From NCBI RefSeq assembly GCF_014649735.1, contig NZ_BMTP01000016.1:107357-171356 (forward strand): a stretch of 64,000 bases of DNA, in the 5' to 3' direction. Both the position numbers and the translations under genes were made by a program. A model generated the notes under the pieces. The model was not told the origin of the DNA, ran no database searches, and was given only the letters and a program-made list of their open reading frames with translations. This DNA comes from Streptomyces lavendofoliae. GTDB lineage: Bacteria > Actinomycetota > Actinomycetes > Streptomycetales > Streptomycetaceae. Shown in pieces: positions 8,238 through 19,000 of the stretch (position 1 is the first letter of the stretch; every line of letters starts with the position of its first letter).

Positions 8238-10165
8238 TGCGTATCCTTCGAGGTGGGGGGCGCGGGCCGCCCCGCGGGTGGGGGAGTGCGGTCGCCCGCC
8301 GGCGGCACCGCCGCTGCGAGCGCCGTCCAGCGGCCGGCGGTGTGGGCGCCCCAGCGGGCCACCGGCCAGCGGTGGCGTACGGCGTGACGGAGCAGCCGGG
8401 CGTCGGGGTCGACCGCGCAGGGCCGGCCCACGCTTTCGAGGAAGGCCCGGTCCGAATAGCTGTCGGCGTATCCGTACGCGCGCGCCAGGTCCAGTCCGTG
8501 GTCGGTGGCGTAGCGGTTGAGCCACAGGGCGCGTGCTTCTCCCACCGGAGGAGGAGCGGCCAGGGCGCCCGTCATGACGCCCTCCCGGGTGTGCAGACGG
8601 GAGGCCGCCACATCGTCGAACAGCGGGCGCAGCGGTGCGACCAGAGGCTCGGGGGTGCCGGTGACCAGGATCGTGCGGTGACCGGCGGCCCGGTGTTCCC
8701 GGATCCGGCGCACGGCCCGGGGCCGGACCCGGTGCAGCAGTGCGTCGCCGACGGTCTTCAGGACCACCTCGCGCAGGACGGCCTCCCCGGTTCCCGCGTA
8801 GCGGCGGAGGAAGGCGTGGACGAAGTCGGACCTGCCTCGCCGTTCGGCCATCAGATAGCCCGGCAGGTCGCGCGCCAGCGACATCAGCTCCGCCGGCCAG
8901 GCCCGGCGTGGGAGCAGCGCGAGGCGCGTCCACACGTACGACTCCACCAGGTCGGAGGCCAGTACCGTGCCGTCCAGGTCGAAGACGGCACTCGCCCCGT
9001 CCGCCCGGGTCAGCGGGCCGGGTCGCACTGAGAGGGCGTCCTTCCGTGCGACCGGCTCGCCGAGGCGCCGCGCCGCCCGTGCCTGACGCACCGCGTCCGG
9101 ATACGTGCGCCAGTCGATCGAGCGCACGTCGAAGTCGTACAGCCCCGAGGGCGCCGCCGCCTCACGGAGCGCCGTCATCTCCCGGTCGTCGTAACCGACG
9201 TGGGACGGTACGTAGACGCCGCGCGGGCCGGGACTCCGGTGCGGCCGGTCGCGCTCCTGTCCCCGCCAGGGCGGAACGGCCGTGCCCGCCCCGAAATGGA
9301 AGTAGTGCGGTCTGCCGGGCTTCGGCGCCGTGGCGGCAGCGGCCAGGACCGCGTCGGCCACCAGGTCCGCCGGCACGATGTCCACCACTGCGCCGGGCCC
9401 CGACACGGACGCCACCTCCGGCGGGTACGTCATCGCTCGCCCCTCCGACCAGCCGGGGTAGGGGCGGCGCAGGGCGGGGCCGATCAGGGACGGGCGCAGG
9501 ATCGTCAGCCGGTGTTCCCCCCAGAGCTCCTCGGCGGCTCGTTCGGCCAGCGCGGCGGCCAGTGCCGCGGTGTCGGACATGCCCAGTGCACGAGCCCGGC
9601 TCTCGCCCTGCTCACGCAGCCGCCGGTGGACCCAGGCCCGGCGCAGGGACTCAGCCTCCCGCGCCACGATGCGTGGCCCCGCCGTACGGTGGGCGCGTCG
9701 GGCCGCGCGCAGGCGCCTCCGGGCCGGCACGGGCCGGTGGGAGGAGCGCTCGGCTTCCTCGCGGGCCGCGCGTGCCAGAGCGAGTTCGGCCCGCCAGTCG
9801 GCGTCGTGCTCCCATCGGCTCTCCGGGACCGTGCCGCGTTCGGTGCCGGAATAGGCGGCGAGGGACACGAACAGCAAATGCGGTGGACCGGGCTGTGCGG
9901 GCAGGCGATGGTACAGCTCGGGGAGCGGCAGTACATGCCTGGCGAACGCGGTGTCCGGGCAGAAGGGCGGCTCGAGTGCCGGGGCACAGTGGATGATCAC
10001 GTCCAGCGGGCCGGCGAGGGTCGGTCCGGGTTCCGCCACGCTGACGTGGCAGCCGGGGTGTGCCGTGGACAGGCGCTCCAGGAGGGCGAGTTCGAGCCGC
10101 TCGTCCGCGCCGGTCAGCAGGACGCGTGTGCCGTTCAGGTCGCCGACCCGGTAGGTGCGGGGCAT
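8234..10165 (-). CDS. Fatty acyl-CoA-reductase-like domain fused to HAD-IB phosphatase
   Basis: 643 residues starting with ATG in the TGATG that joins it to larC. Residues about 12-340 look like the male-sterility/FAR Rossmann fold: VLLTGA near the start and a later LTILRPSLIGPALRRPYPGW block, which is highly typical of FAR proteins. Yet the glycine-rich GxxGxxG is replaced by GADERLE, and the YxxxK helix reads SDTAALAAALAE, with Ala where Tyr and Lys are expected. Residues about 392-600 are a HAD-IB hydrolase with DLDGT at 396-400, a later TGTPEPL and YADSYSD near the end. The phosphatase looks active; the reductase half looks degenerate. A role in removing a phosphate from a pathway intermediate is inferred. 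Confidence 0.75.
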   Translation of the reverse strand: MPRTYRVGDLNGTRVLLTGADERLELALLERLSTAHPGCHVSVAEPGPTLAGPLDVIIHCAPALEPPFCPDTAFARHVLPLPELYHRLPAQPGPPHLLFVSLAAYSGTERGTVPESRWEHDADWRAELALARAAREEAERSSHRPVPARRRLRAARRAHRTAGPRIVAREAESLRRAWVHRRLREQGESRARALGMSDTAALAAALAERAAEELWGEHRLTILRPSLIGPALRRPYPGWSEGRAMTYPPEVASVSGPGAVVDIVPADLVADAVLAAAATAPKPGRPHYFHFGAGTAVPPWRGQERDRPHRSPGPRGVYVPSHVGYDDREMTALREAAAPSGLYDFDVRSIDWRTYPDAVRQARAARRLGEPVARKDALSVRPGPLTRADGASAVFDLDGTVLASDLVESYVWTRLALLPRRAWPAELMSLARDLPGYLMAERRGRSDFVHAFLRRYAGTGEAVLREVVLKTVGDALLHRVRPRAVRRIREHRAAGHRTILVTGTPEPLVAPLRPLFDDVAASRLHTREGVMTGALAAPPPVGEARALWLNRYATDHGLDLARAYGYADSYSDRAFLESVGRPCAVDPDARLLRHAVRHRWPVARWGAHTAGRWTALAAAVPPAGDRTPPPAGRPAPPTSKDTQ

Positions 10166-11466
10166 CAGAGGACAGGCCCCTCCGTGGACGGTGACGCGGC
10201 CAGGGGGTCCGCGGACGACCGGGGAGGGGGCGGACCCGCGATCCGGCCCTCGCGCCAGGACGTCGCCGCCGCCTCGCACACGGTCCGGACGGGCCAGCCG
10301 AGGGCGACCGCGGCTCGCTCGGCGTCGGACAGTTCGGGCTGACAGGAGAGCGTCCCGTCCGGCCGCTCGGCGACCTTCACCTGGACGGAATGGCCCCCGC
10401 CCGGGGGCCCCACGCTGACGGCGACCGAGTGTCGTGGCAGCACCAGGCGCTGGTGGACGGACCAGCGCACACCGAGGGTGGTGGTGTGGCGGAAGAGGGC
10501 GTCGGCGACGGCGTCGCGGAGCGGGCCCGGGCACAGCGCGGTGACCAGACGGCCGGGCCGGCCGTGCCGGGCCACGATCTCGCTGGTCCAGCAGTCCCAG
10601 GCGCCCGCCGCACGCAGGGCGCGCAGGACGGACGGCCACAACCGGGGGTCGAGGTCGTCCACGGTGCTCTCCACCACCAGCACCTCGTCGTGGCCGGGAC
10701 GGGCTTCCTCCGCGGAGGTCTGCCCGATCACGACCCGGGTGACGTTCGGGCGGTCGGGGGTGTCCCGCCGCCCGCCTCCGACCCCCACGGCTCGTACGGT
10801 CATGGGGTGAGCCGGCCGCGGCACGGCCAGCGCGCCCAGGAGCGCGGCGCCGGTCGGCGTCGTACGCTCGCCCGCCAGATCGCCGCCGGTGAGCGGCAAC
10901 CCCGTCTCGGCCGCGATGTGCAGGACCGCGGGGACGGGCACGGGCACGCGTCCGTGCGCGCAGTCGACGCTGCCGCTGCCCGCGGCCAGCGCGGAGCAGG
11001 TCACCGTGGCGTCCGGGGCCAGCAGCCCGAGGTCGTCCAGCGCCGCGGCACAGCCGACGGCGTCGGCCAAGGCGTCGTACGCCCCCACCTCGTGGAAGTG
11101 CACCCGGTCGGGCGTCGTGCCGTGAGCGGTGGCCTCGGCGCGGGCGAGGAGCTCGAACACGCGGGTGGCGAACGTGACCGCCGCCGGGCCGAGGCCGGTG
11201 GCGGCGGTGAGGTGGTCCAGGATGTCGGGCAGGTGCCGGGCGCGGTCCGGTACGGGCGGCCGGGTGACGTGCACGCGCGCACACGCGAATCCCCCGCGCC
11301 TGGCCCGCTCCACCGAGATGTCGAGCCCGGGCACACCGAGGGAGCGCACCCCCTCTCCCACGGCCTCGGTGCGCGCGCCCGCGTCGATGAGGGCGCCGAG
11401 GAGCATGTCGCCCGCCACGCCGGCGGTGCAGTCGACGTGGGCGACCGCGCGGGCGGGGGCCGTCAC
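10165..11466 (-). CDS. larC: LarC, nickel insertase for the nickel-pincer nucleotide cofactor
   Basis: 433 residues from a GTG overlapping the larB stop by 4 bp. The family landmarks are clear: HVDCTAGVAGDMLLGALID at the N-terminus, VHFHEVGAYDALADAVG at about 135, ERTTPTGAALLG at about 210 and ESTVDDLDP followed by HGRPGRL in the C-terminal half. LarC uses CTP to install nickel in the pyridinium dithiocarboxylate mononucleotide precursor. In Lactobacillus plantarum larC is split in two frames; here it is a single intact frame. The third consecutive gene for the cofactor, it lies directly upstream of the reductase-HAD and LarA-like genes. Confidence 0.92.
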   Translation of the reverse strand: MTAPARAVAHVDCTAGVAGDMLLGALIDAGARTEAVGEGVRSLGVPGLDISVERARRGGFACARVHVTRPPVPDRARHLPDILDHLTAATGLGPAAVTFATRVFELLARAEATAHGTTPDRVHFHEVGAYDALADAVGCAAALDDLGLLAPDATVTCSALAAGSGSVDCAHGRVPVPVPAVLHIAAETGLPLTGGDLAGERTTPTGAALLGALAVPRPAHPMTVRAVGVGGGRRDTPDRPNVTRVVIGQTSAEEARPGHDEVLVVESTVDDLDPRLWPSVLRALRAAGAWDCWTSEIVARHGRPGRLVTALCPGPLRDAVADALFRHTTTLGVRWSVHQRLVLPRHSVAVSVGPPGGGHSVQVKVAERPDGTLSCQPELSDAERAAVALGWPVRTVCEAAATSWREGRIAGPPPPRSSADPLAASPSTEGPVL

Positions 11467-12191
11467 CGCTCCGCCCCGCGACCGTGCACCGCGGCGACGA
11501 TCTTCGCCGCGTGGGAGGCGGCGCCGAAGCCGTTGTCGATGTTGACGACGGTCAGCCCGGGTGCGCACGAGGACAGCATCGACACGGCGGCGGCCAGGCC
11601 GCCCGCGGCGACGCCGTATCCGACGCTGGTGGGGACGCCGATCACGGGGGCGCGGACCAGCCCGGTCACCACGCTGGGCAGAGCTCCGTCCATCCCGGCG
11701 ACGACGATGACGACGTCGGCGTCACGCACCCGGGGCAGCTGTGCGAGCAGCCGGCCCAGGCCCGCCACGCCGACGTCGTCGACGAGGTCGGCCCCGGCTC
11801 CGAGCACCGCGAGTGTCGCGAGCACCTCGCGGGCGACCGGCAGGTCGGTCGTGCCGGCGGTGAGGACGGCCACCGTGCCACGAGGTGCGGGAAGGTGGCC
11901 CACGGCGACGGTGCGGGCGAGGTGGTCGACATGCACCGGAACTCCGGTGAACCGGCTGGGCGCGGTCTCCAGGACGGCGTCCGGGCAGCGGGTGGCCAGG
12001 GCGGGCGAGCCCGGATCACGCTCCCGCAACTCGGCGAGCAGCCGCAGGGTCTGCTCCGGTGACTTGGACTGGGCGAACACCACCTCGGGCACCCCCGTGC
12101 GGCGTCGCCGCGAGGCGTCGAGGCGGGCGAAGTCCCCGGTCCGGTGGACCTCGCAGTCCAGCAGGGCGGTGAGGGCGTCGGAGTCGGTCAC
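11463..12191 (-). CDS. larB: LarB, pyridinium-3,5-biscarboxylic acid mononucleotide synthase
   Basis: 242 residues. The C-terminal half has the PurE-like pattern of LarB: TAGTTDLPVAREV, GAGADLVDDVGVAGLGRLL, AGMDGALPSVVTGLV, VPTSVGYGVAAGG and VVNIDNGFGAASHAAKI. LarB carboxylates and hydrolyses nicotinic acid adenine dinucleotide to give the biscarboxylated pyridinium mononucleotide, the first step of the pincer cofactor. It starts with ATG within the larE stop (ATGA) and its own stop overlaps the larC start, so the three are translationally coupled. Confidence 0.95.
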   Translation of the reverse strand: MTDSDALTALLDCEVHRTGDFARLDASRRRRTGVPEVVFAQSKSPEQTLRLLAELRERDPGSPALATRCPDAVLETAPSRFTGVPVHVDHLARTVAVGHLPAPRGTVAVLTAGTTDLPVAREVLATLAVLGAGADLVDDVGVAGLGRLLAQLPRVRDADVVIVVAGMDGALPSVVTGLVRAPVIGVPTSVGYGVAAGGLAAAVSMLSSCAPGLTVVNIDNGFGAASHAAKIVAAVHGRGAER

Positions 12192-13078
12192 GGCCGCACC
12201 GCCTCCCGCCGGGTCCGGCCGGCGAGGGCGGTGAGGGTGCTCACCGCGCCCGAGCGGTATTCGGCGATGGTGCCGTCACCGGTGCGTGCCATCCGGGCGA
12301 TCCGGCCGAGCAGGGCGTTCGCCTCGGCCGGACGCCGCTCCAGCCACTGGTGGACGACGGCGTCGACCTCGATCCGGAACCCCTCGGGCAGGAGCCGGAC
12401 GCGCACGTCGCGGGCCTCCACGAGGCGCCCGTCGAGGAACGTCCGGACGGCCGCCTCCGCGTGCTCGATCAGCGCCAGCCGTTCACGGCTGACCGGTACG
12501 CCCACCGCGACCCGGGAGGCCAGGCACGGAGAACCGGGCTTGTCGGCGACCGGCAGACCCCAGGCACGGGCCACCGCCCTGACCCCGGCCTTGCCCAGGC
12601 CGGCTGTCACGAGCGGCTCCACGACACCCAGCTCGCCGGCGGCGCGGAGGCCGGGGCGGTGGGCGGAGCGCCGGTCGTCGGCGTGGGTGCCGGTCGCCAC
12701 GTGGGCGTACCCGCGCTCCGCGGCCAGATCGGCGACACGCGAGAGCACGGTCCGCTTGCAGAAGTAGCAGCGGTCTCCCTGGTTGGCCCGGTAGCCCGGC
12801 ACCGCGAGCTCGTCCGTGGCGAGGACCGCGAGCTCGGCGCCCAGCTCCGCCGCGGTACGTCGGGCCAGGGCGAGTTCGTCCCTGGCCAGAGCCGGGGAGT
12901 CGGCCGTCGCCGCGAGGGTCCGCCGTGGTCCCAGGGCCCGTACGGCCGCGGCGAGGACGACGGTGGAGTCCACCCCACCGGAGAAGGCGACGACCAGACC
13001 GTCCAGCCGGCGGACGGCGGTCAGCAGGGCTTCCGCGAGCTGTTCGGGAGGCACTTCTTTTTGAGGCGTGCGGGTCAT
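12188..13078 (-). CDS. larE: LarE, ATP-dependent sacrificial sulfur transferase
   Basis: 296 residues. The PP-loop SGGVDST lies at 33-39 and binds ATP to adenylate the carboxylate of the cofactor precursor. CYFCK at 104-108 and KPGSPCLASR with Cys185 follow. Cys185 corresponds to the cysteine that LarE of Lactobacillus plantarum gives up as sulfur donor, becoming dehydroalanine. Because each LarE then works only twice per cofactor, or once per sulfur, cost is high and co-expression with the target enzyme makes sense. The gene begins 21 bp after the PKS stop and overlaps larB by 4 bp. Confidence 0.94.
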   Translation of the reverse strand: MTRTPQKEVPPEQLAEALLTAVRRLDGLVVAFSGGVDSTVVLAAAVRALGPRRTLAATADSPALARDELALARRTAAELGAELAVLATDELAVPGYRANQGDRCYFCKRTVLSRVADLAAERGYAHVATGTHADDRRSAHRPGLRAAGELGVVEPLVTAGLGKAGVRAVARAWGLPVADKPGSPCLASRVAVGVPVSRERLALIEHAEAAVRTFLDGRLVEARDVRVRLLPEGFRIEVDAVVHQWLERRPAEANALLGRIARMARTGDGTIAEYRSGAVSTLTALAGRTRREAVRP

Positions 13079-13099
13079 ATCGCGTCGTGCCTTGTCTGT

Positions 13100-16000
13100 T
13101 CAGGACGCCCGGTGCAGGGCGCGGGCGAGACGTTCGGTGAGGCCGTCGATGCTGCGGGCGGCCATGAGTTCCATGAAGGGCAGGTCGTAGCCGGTTCCCC
13201 GGTGCAGGGCGACCTTCAGCTCGGTGCCCATCAGCGAGTCGATGCCGAGGTCCGCGAGGTCGGCCGCGCGGTCGACGCGGTCCGGCGTGGTCTGCAGCAC
13301 CGACGCCACCAGTCCCGCGAGCGTGTCCGAGATCAGCGCGGTTCGTTCCTCGGCGGTGCCGGCCTTGGCCAGCCGGTCCCGGAAGTCCTCGGCGCCGGTT
13401 CCCTGCGAGGTCGCCTCCCGATCGGCCAGCTGCGCCGCGAAGCGCGGCGCGCGCAACGCGGGCAGCATCCGCGCCATCCGGTCCCAGTCCGTCAGGCCGA
13501 CCACGGCCGTTTCCTCACCCCGGGCCAGCACCTGGTCCAGGGCCGCGCACGCCGCTTCCGGCGGGAGCAGGCCCAGTCCCGAACGGGCCATGGTCTCCCC
13601 GAGGTTGTTGCGCGCGACGTAGCCCGTTTCCCCGATGCCGCCCCAAGCGACCGCCGTACCGGGCAACCCGGCGGCGCGGCGCGCCCGGACGAGTGACTCC
13701 AGGTACAGGTTGGCGGCCGCGTAGGGCGCTTGATGGAGATTGCCGACCAGCCCGGCGACCGAGGAGTAGACGACGAAGAAGTCCAGGTCGCGGTCGCGGG
13801 TCAGGGCGTCCAGCACCGAAGCACCGTGGACCTTGGGCGTGAGCACCGCGGCGAACCGCTCCTCCGTCAGTTCGTCGAGCGGGGCGTCGTCCAGGTGCAT
13901 GGCGCCGTGAACGACCCCCCGCACCGGGCGGCCCGAGGCGTCGGCCTCTTCGAGGACCCGCCGCATGGCGTCCGGGTCGGTGACGTCGACGGCGTACGCC
14001 AGGGCATCGACTCCCTGGCCGGCCAGCTCCTCCAGCAGCGCGGGCGCCTGCGGTGAGGCGCCGCCCCGGCGGCCGACCAGGGCGAGGCGGCGGGCTCCGC
14101 GCCGGACGAGATGACGGGCGGTGGCCGCGCCGAAACCGCCCAGGCCACCGGTGACGAGGTAGGTCGCCGAGGGATCGAGCGCCGCGAGGGCGTCGGGCTG
14201 TTCCACCGGCATCGGCTCGTCCGGGTCGAAGGCGACCACGACCTTGCCCAGATGACGGGAGTGCCGCAGGGTCCGTAGCGCCTCGCCGACGCGGGTGGCG
14301 GGGAAGGTCTGGTGCGGCAGGGGTGAGTAGGTGCCGTCACCCACCCGTTCGGTCACCCGCGCGAACGCCGTGGCCGACGCCTGAGGGGCGTCCGCGACCA
14401 AGCGGGTGATGTCCACGGCGTAGTAGGCCAGGTTGTTGCGGAACGGTCGCATCAGAAGCGGCTGGTTGGCGTAGATGTCCCGCTTGCCGAGTTCGACGAA
14501 ACGCCCGCCGGGCCGCAGACACTCCAGTCCACGGGCGATCGCCTCTCCCGCGAGGGAGTTCAGCACCACGTCGACACCCTCTCCGCCGGTGATCTCCTTC
14601 ACCCTGTCGGCGAAAGCCAGGCTCCGGGAGTCCAGCACGTGGTCGACGCCGAGGGTACGCAGCAGGTCCCGCTTGACCGGCGACCCGGCGGTGGCGATGA
14701 CACGCGCACCCGCGTTCCGCGCGTACCGCAACGCCGCGAGACCGACACCGCCCGCTCCGCCGTGGACGAGGAGGGTCTCTCCCGCCGCCAGCCCGGCCAG
14801 GCGCTCAAGGCTGTGCTGGACGGTGAGGTACACGGCGGGCAGGGTGGCCGCCTCACCGTAGGACATGCCGTCAGGGATGGATCCGCTCTGCTCGACGCGT
14901 ACGCGGACGTGTGAGGCCATCGTGCCGTGCCCGAAGGCGAACACCCGGTCACCCACGGCACGTCCGGTCACGCCCGGTCCCACGTCGACGACGTCGCCGG
15001 CGCACTCCAGCCCCAGCGCCGGGCCTCCCGGCACCGGGGGCTCGGCACCCGGCGGCAGCAGTCCTGCCGCGAGCATCACGTCGCGGTAGTTCAGCGCGGA
15101 CGCGCGCACCCGAATCACGATCTCACCCGGGCCCGCCGCCATCCGCGGTGCCGGCGCCCAGACGAGGCGGTGCCCGGTACCGGGTGCGCGCAGTCGCAGT
15201 GCGCAGGGCCCCTCCGCCGGCCGTACCCGCGGCGTGCAGTCGGCCAGTCGGGGCACGAAGCGGCCACCCGCCGCGAGGACGATCTCGTCCTCGGAGCCGC
15301 CGTCGAGGATCTCCGCGGCGAGCCGTCGCGCGTCGGTGGCCACGTCCGGCGAACGGGTGAGGGACAGCCGCCGTACTGCCGATCCGGGCCGTTCGTTGGC
15401 CACCACCCGTGCCACCCCCCACAGAGCGGCGTTCGCGGGATCTCCGGCCCGGCCGGGCGCCGGGGACAAGCCCGTGTCCCCGGTCACCAGCCACAGGCCG
15501 CGGTCCGCCGCCGCGGCCGCCGCGGCCCGGATCAGCCCCGCCCGGCGGGTGGTGACCGCACCCGTCCCGTCCTCGGCCGGCTCGTCGTCGAACAGCAGGA
15601 CCACTCCGTCCGGACGGTGGTCCGGGAACCGGACCTCGCCGTACCAGCCGTCGGGGGCCGTGCTCGCCACGGCCTCGGCGGCGCCCGCGGCCGTCAGCGC
15701 GTCGCAGAGCGCCGCCCCGAGCCGAGCGGTCCGCCGCTCGCAGACGATGCGCCACCGGGTCCCCGATCCGGTGGCCGGCGGCCGGTCGGCGGAGGTCTGC
15801 CCGGACCGGTGGCGCGCGAGCAGCACCGAGTAGTCGCCCCGGGCGACGGGGCACGCGCTGCCGATCTGCGTCACCTCGCCGAACCCGCAGCCCTCGAGCA
15901 GCGGGGCCCATTCCTCCCGGGGCAGCAGAGGTGTCGTTCGCACGTCCTCGTCGGTGAAGGACCAGAAGCCGTCCAGGAGCCCGAAGCAGGGACCGACGAC

Positions 16001-19000
16001 CTCGTCGTCGTGACTCTCCAACGCCAACAGGATTCCGCCGTCCGCCAGCAGGGTGCCGACCCGGCCGACGGTGGCCCGCAGATCGCTGGTGGCGTGCAAC
16101 ACGTTCGCCGCCACGACCACGTCGAACTCGCCCCGGGAGAACCCCTGCTCGATCGGATCGCCTTCCAGGTCGAGCGTGCGGTACTCGACGAAGTCATACC
16201 CGGCGAACCTGGCCCGGGCGCGCGGGAAGAACGCGGCGGAGACGTCCGTGTAGACGTACCGGCTGAGGTGGGGCGGGAGGACCGGCAGCAGCACGCCGGT
16301 GGTACCGCCGGTGCCCGCACCGACCTCCAGGACGCGCAACGGCCTGTCGGCCGGCCAGTGCCGGACCGCCTCGGCCAGCAGGGCACGGGCGTAACGGCCC
16401 TGCAGGCGCTGCTGGGGCGTGTCGGTGTAGAACGCCTCCACATGGTGACGATCGGCCTCGGAGAACAACAGCTCACGAGGATCGGCATCACCGCGCAGCA
16501 CGTCCGTCAGGTGCGTACCGCACCGGTTGTACACCGCGATGGCCGAGATCCACTCCGGGTGGCGCTCCACACAGGTGCGCGTGAGCTCCAGCGGGCGGGG
16601 TGTCCCCGTACGCCGTAGGCGCCCGCCGGCGGACTCGACGAGACCCGCCTTCTGCGACAGGTTCAGCAACAGCCTCAGGTAGGGGGCGTACTTCGGTCGC
16701 ACTCCCGCCGCCAGCAGGGTGGCCACATCGCAGTCGGCCCCATCGGGGACGAGTTCGTCGAAGGCGCGGGCCGCCCAGTGCCCCACCGTCTCCTTGATCA
16801 GCGGGACGAACGAGGCGTAGCGGTCGTCGGAGCCCTTTTCCAGAGCCGCTCGCTCCGACCGGGTCGCGGCGACGAGCTCCCCGGGGGCCGGCAGGGGGAC
16901 GGTGTCGCCGGGGGGCAGGTCACCGGCGCGCGGCGCTGCGCGCAGCACCGGAACGAGTGTCCGCGGCGTGCCGTGGCCGTGGTCCGAGGCCACGCCGTGC
17001 AGGCGGCAGCCGGTCAACTCCGCCGTCACCCCGCCGTCCTCGTCCGTGAGGGTGACGTCCACCACGACGTCCTGGGCGGTACGGGAGACCAGGCGGACGT
17101 GGATCAGCCCACGCGGGGCGGGGGAGGCCCAGACCCGTACGGCGCCGACGGCCGTGGGCACATAGGCCCTTCGCTCACCCGGCAGGTGCGCGATGAGGGG
17201 CGAGGCCGCCTGCAGCGCACCGTCGAGGACGGTGGGGTGTGCTTCGAAAGCCGTCTCCTCCTGGGGGACCGCGTAGGTGTAGTCGGCGAGCACCTCCGCC
17301 TCTCCGGCGCGCAGTTCGGTGAGCACCTGGAAGCGCGGTCCGTATGCCAGCCCGGCATCCGCCGCCCGGGCGTAGTGGCGCCGCGCGTCGATCCTCGGCC
17401 CGGTGAGCCGCTCACGCACGCCGTCCACGTCGAGTGGGGCGGGCCGGGCGGCGAGCAGGCGGCGTACCCGTCCGCGTGCGTGGATCTGCCAGTCCGGTGC
17501 ATCGCCGGCGCGGGAGGCGACGCGAACCAGGCCGTCTTCCGCCCCGAGGGAGGTCTGCAGCAGGACCTCGCCGGGCTCGTCGTCCCGGGGGAGGACGAGC
17601 GGGCGGACGATGTCGAGGTCGGTGACCTCGGCGGCCGCCGCGTGAACGGCCCGGCCGGCGGCCAGCGCGGCTTCCAGATAGGCGGTTCCGGGCATGACCA
17701 CCGCGTCGTCGACCGTGTGGTCGTACAGCCAGGGGAGCCGCAGCGCGCCTACGGTCTGGTGCCAGGTCGGTTCGGCGACCGCCGCCCGTCGGCCCAGCAG
17801 CGGATGGACCAGGGTCTTGTCCTGGGGTACCTGAGCCCACCAGTCGGGCGACCCGTTCCAGTGGCGTTCCCGCTGCCAGGGGTAGGCGGGCAGTGACACG
17901 ACCCTTCCGGGGCGGGGGAAGTAGTGGTCGTCGGCGCGGACCCCCATGGCCAGCAGTCGCGCGACCGCCGCGCGCACGGTCTCGGTGCCGTCCCTGCCGC
18001 GCCGGCAGGTTCCCACCGGGCTTCCGGCGGGCACCAGCCGGCGCAGGTACGGGGTGAGGACCGTGTGCGGCCCGATCTCGACGAAGACCCCGCAGCCGTC
18101 GTCGACGAGAGCCCGCACGGCGTCCGCGAAGAGCACCGGCTCCCGGACGTTGCGCCACCAGTAGTCCGGACCGAGCAGTTCCCCCCGCACCGGACCGCCC
18201 GTGACCGTGGAGACGAAAGGGACGCGGTGGGCCGTGGGGGTGAGCCGGCCGAGCGCGGCCCGCAGCGGTTCCTCGGCGCGGTCCATGGCCCTGCTGTGAA
18301 AGGCATAGTCGAGGTCGAGTTCGCGGAAGAAGACCTCACGTGCGGACAGCTCATGGCCCAGTCGCGCGAGCGCCCGCGGATCACCGGCGAGCGTCACGTC
18401 GGTCGGACTGTTGATACCGGCGACTTCCAGTCGGTCCCCGTAGGCGGCGATCTCCTTCTCCGCGTCCTCGGGTGACAGACCCGCGGCAGCCATCCGGCCC
18501 AGGCCGGCCGTGAGCGCCTGTGCCCGGCTGCGTTCGGCGACCACCCGGCAGGCCGCCCCCAGGTCCAGGGCGCCGGAGACATGGGCCGCGGCGATCTCAC
18601 CGACACTGTGGCCGACGACGGCGTCCGGGCGGACGCCGTGCGACGCCAGCAGGCGGACGAGGCCGACCTGCACGGCGAACAGCAGTGGCTGGGCGACCTC
18701 TGTCAGCCGCAACCGGTCCTCGTCACCCGCAAGCTCCCGGACGACGGACCAACCGAGCAAGGGGCCGAGTACGGCGTCGGTCTCCTCCACCGCGGCGCGG
18801 AAGACGGGTTCGTGGCGCAGGAGATCCGCCGCCATGCCGTGCCACTGGGAGCCGTTCCCGGAGAACGCGAACGCCACTTTGCCCTGGACCGCCTGGACCG
18901 GCGGCTCCTCACCGCCCGCCACCGCGTACAGCCGTTCGGCCGCCTCCGCCCCGTCCGCCGCCAGCACGGCGGCGCGGTACTCGTGGCGCCCGCGCCGCAC

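Noticed and set aside
8238..8933. Upstream N-terminal extension of the LarA-like protein to 757 residues
   Set aside because: The extension lies inside the HAD domain of the upstream gene and is Arg/Pro-rich; the GTG at 8237 overlaps the previous stop in the usual way.
10390..12234. 614-codon plus-strand frame over larC and larB
   Set aside because: Antisense shadow without recognisable motifs.
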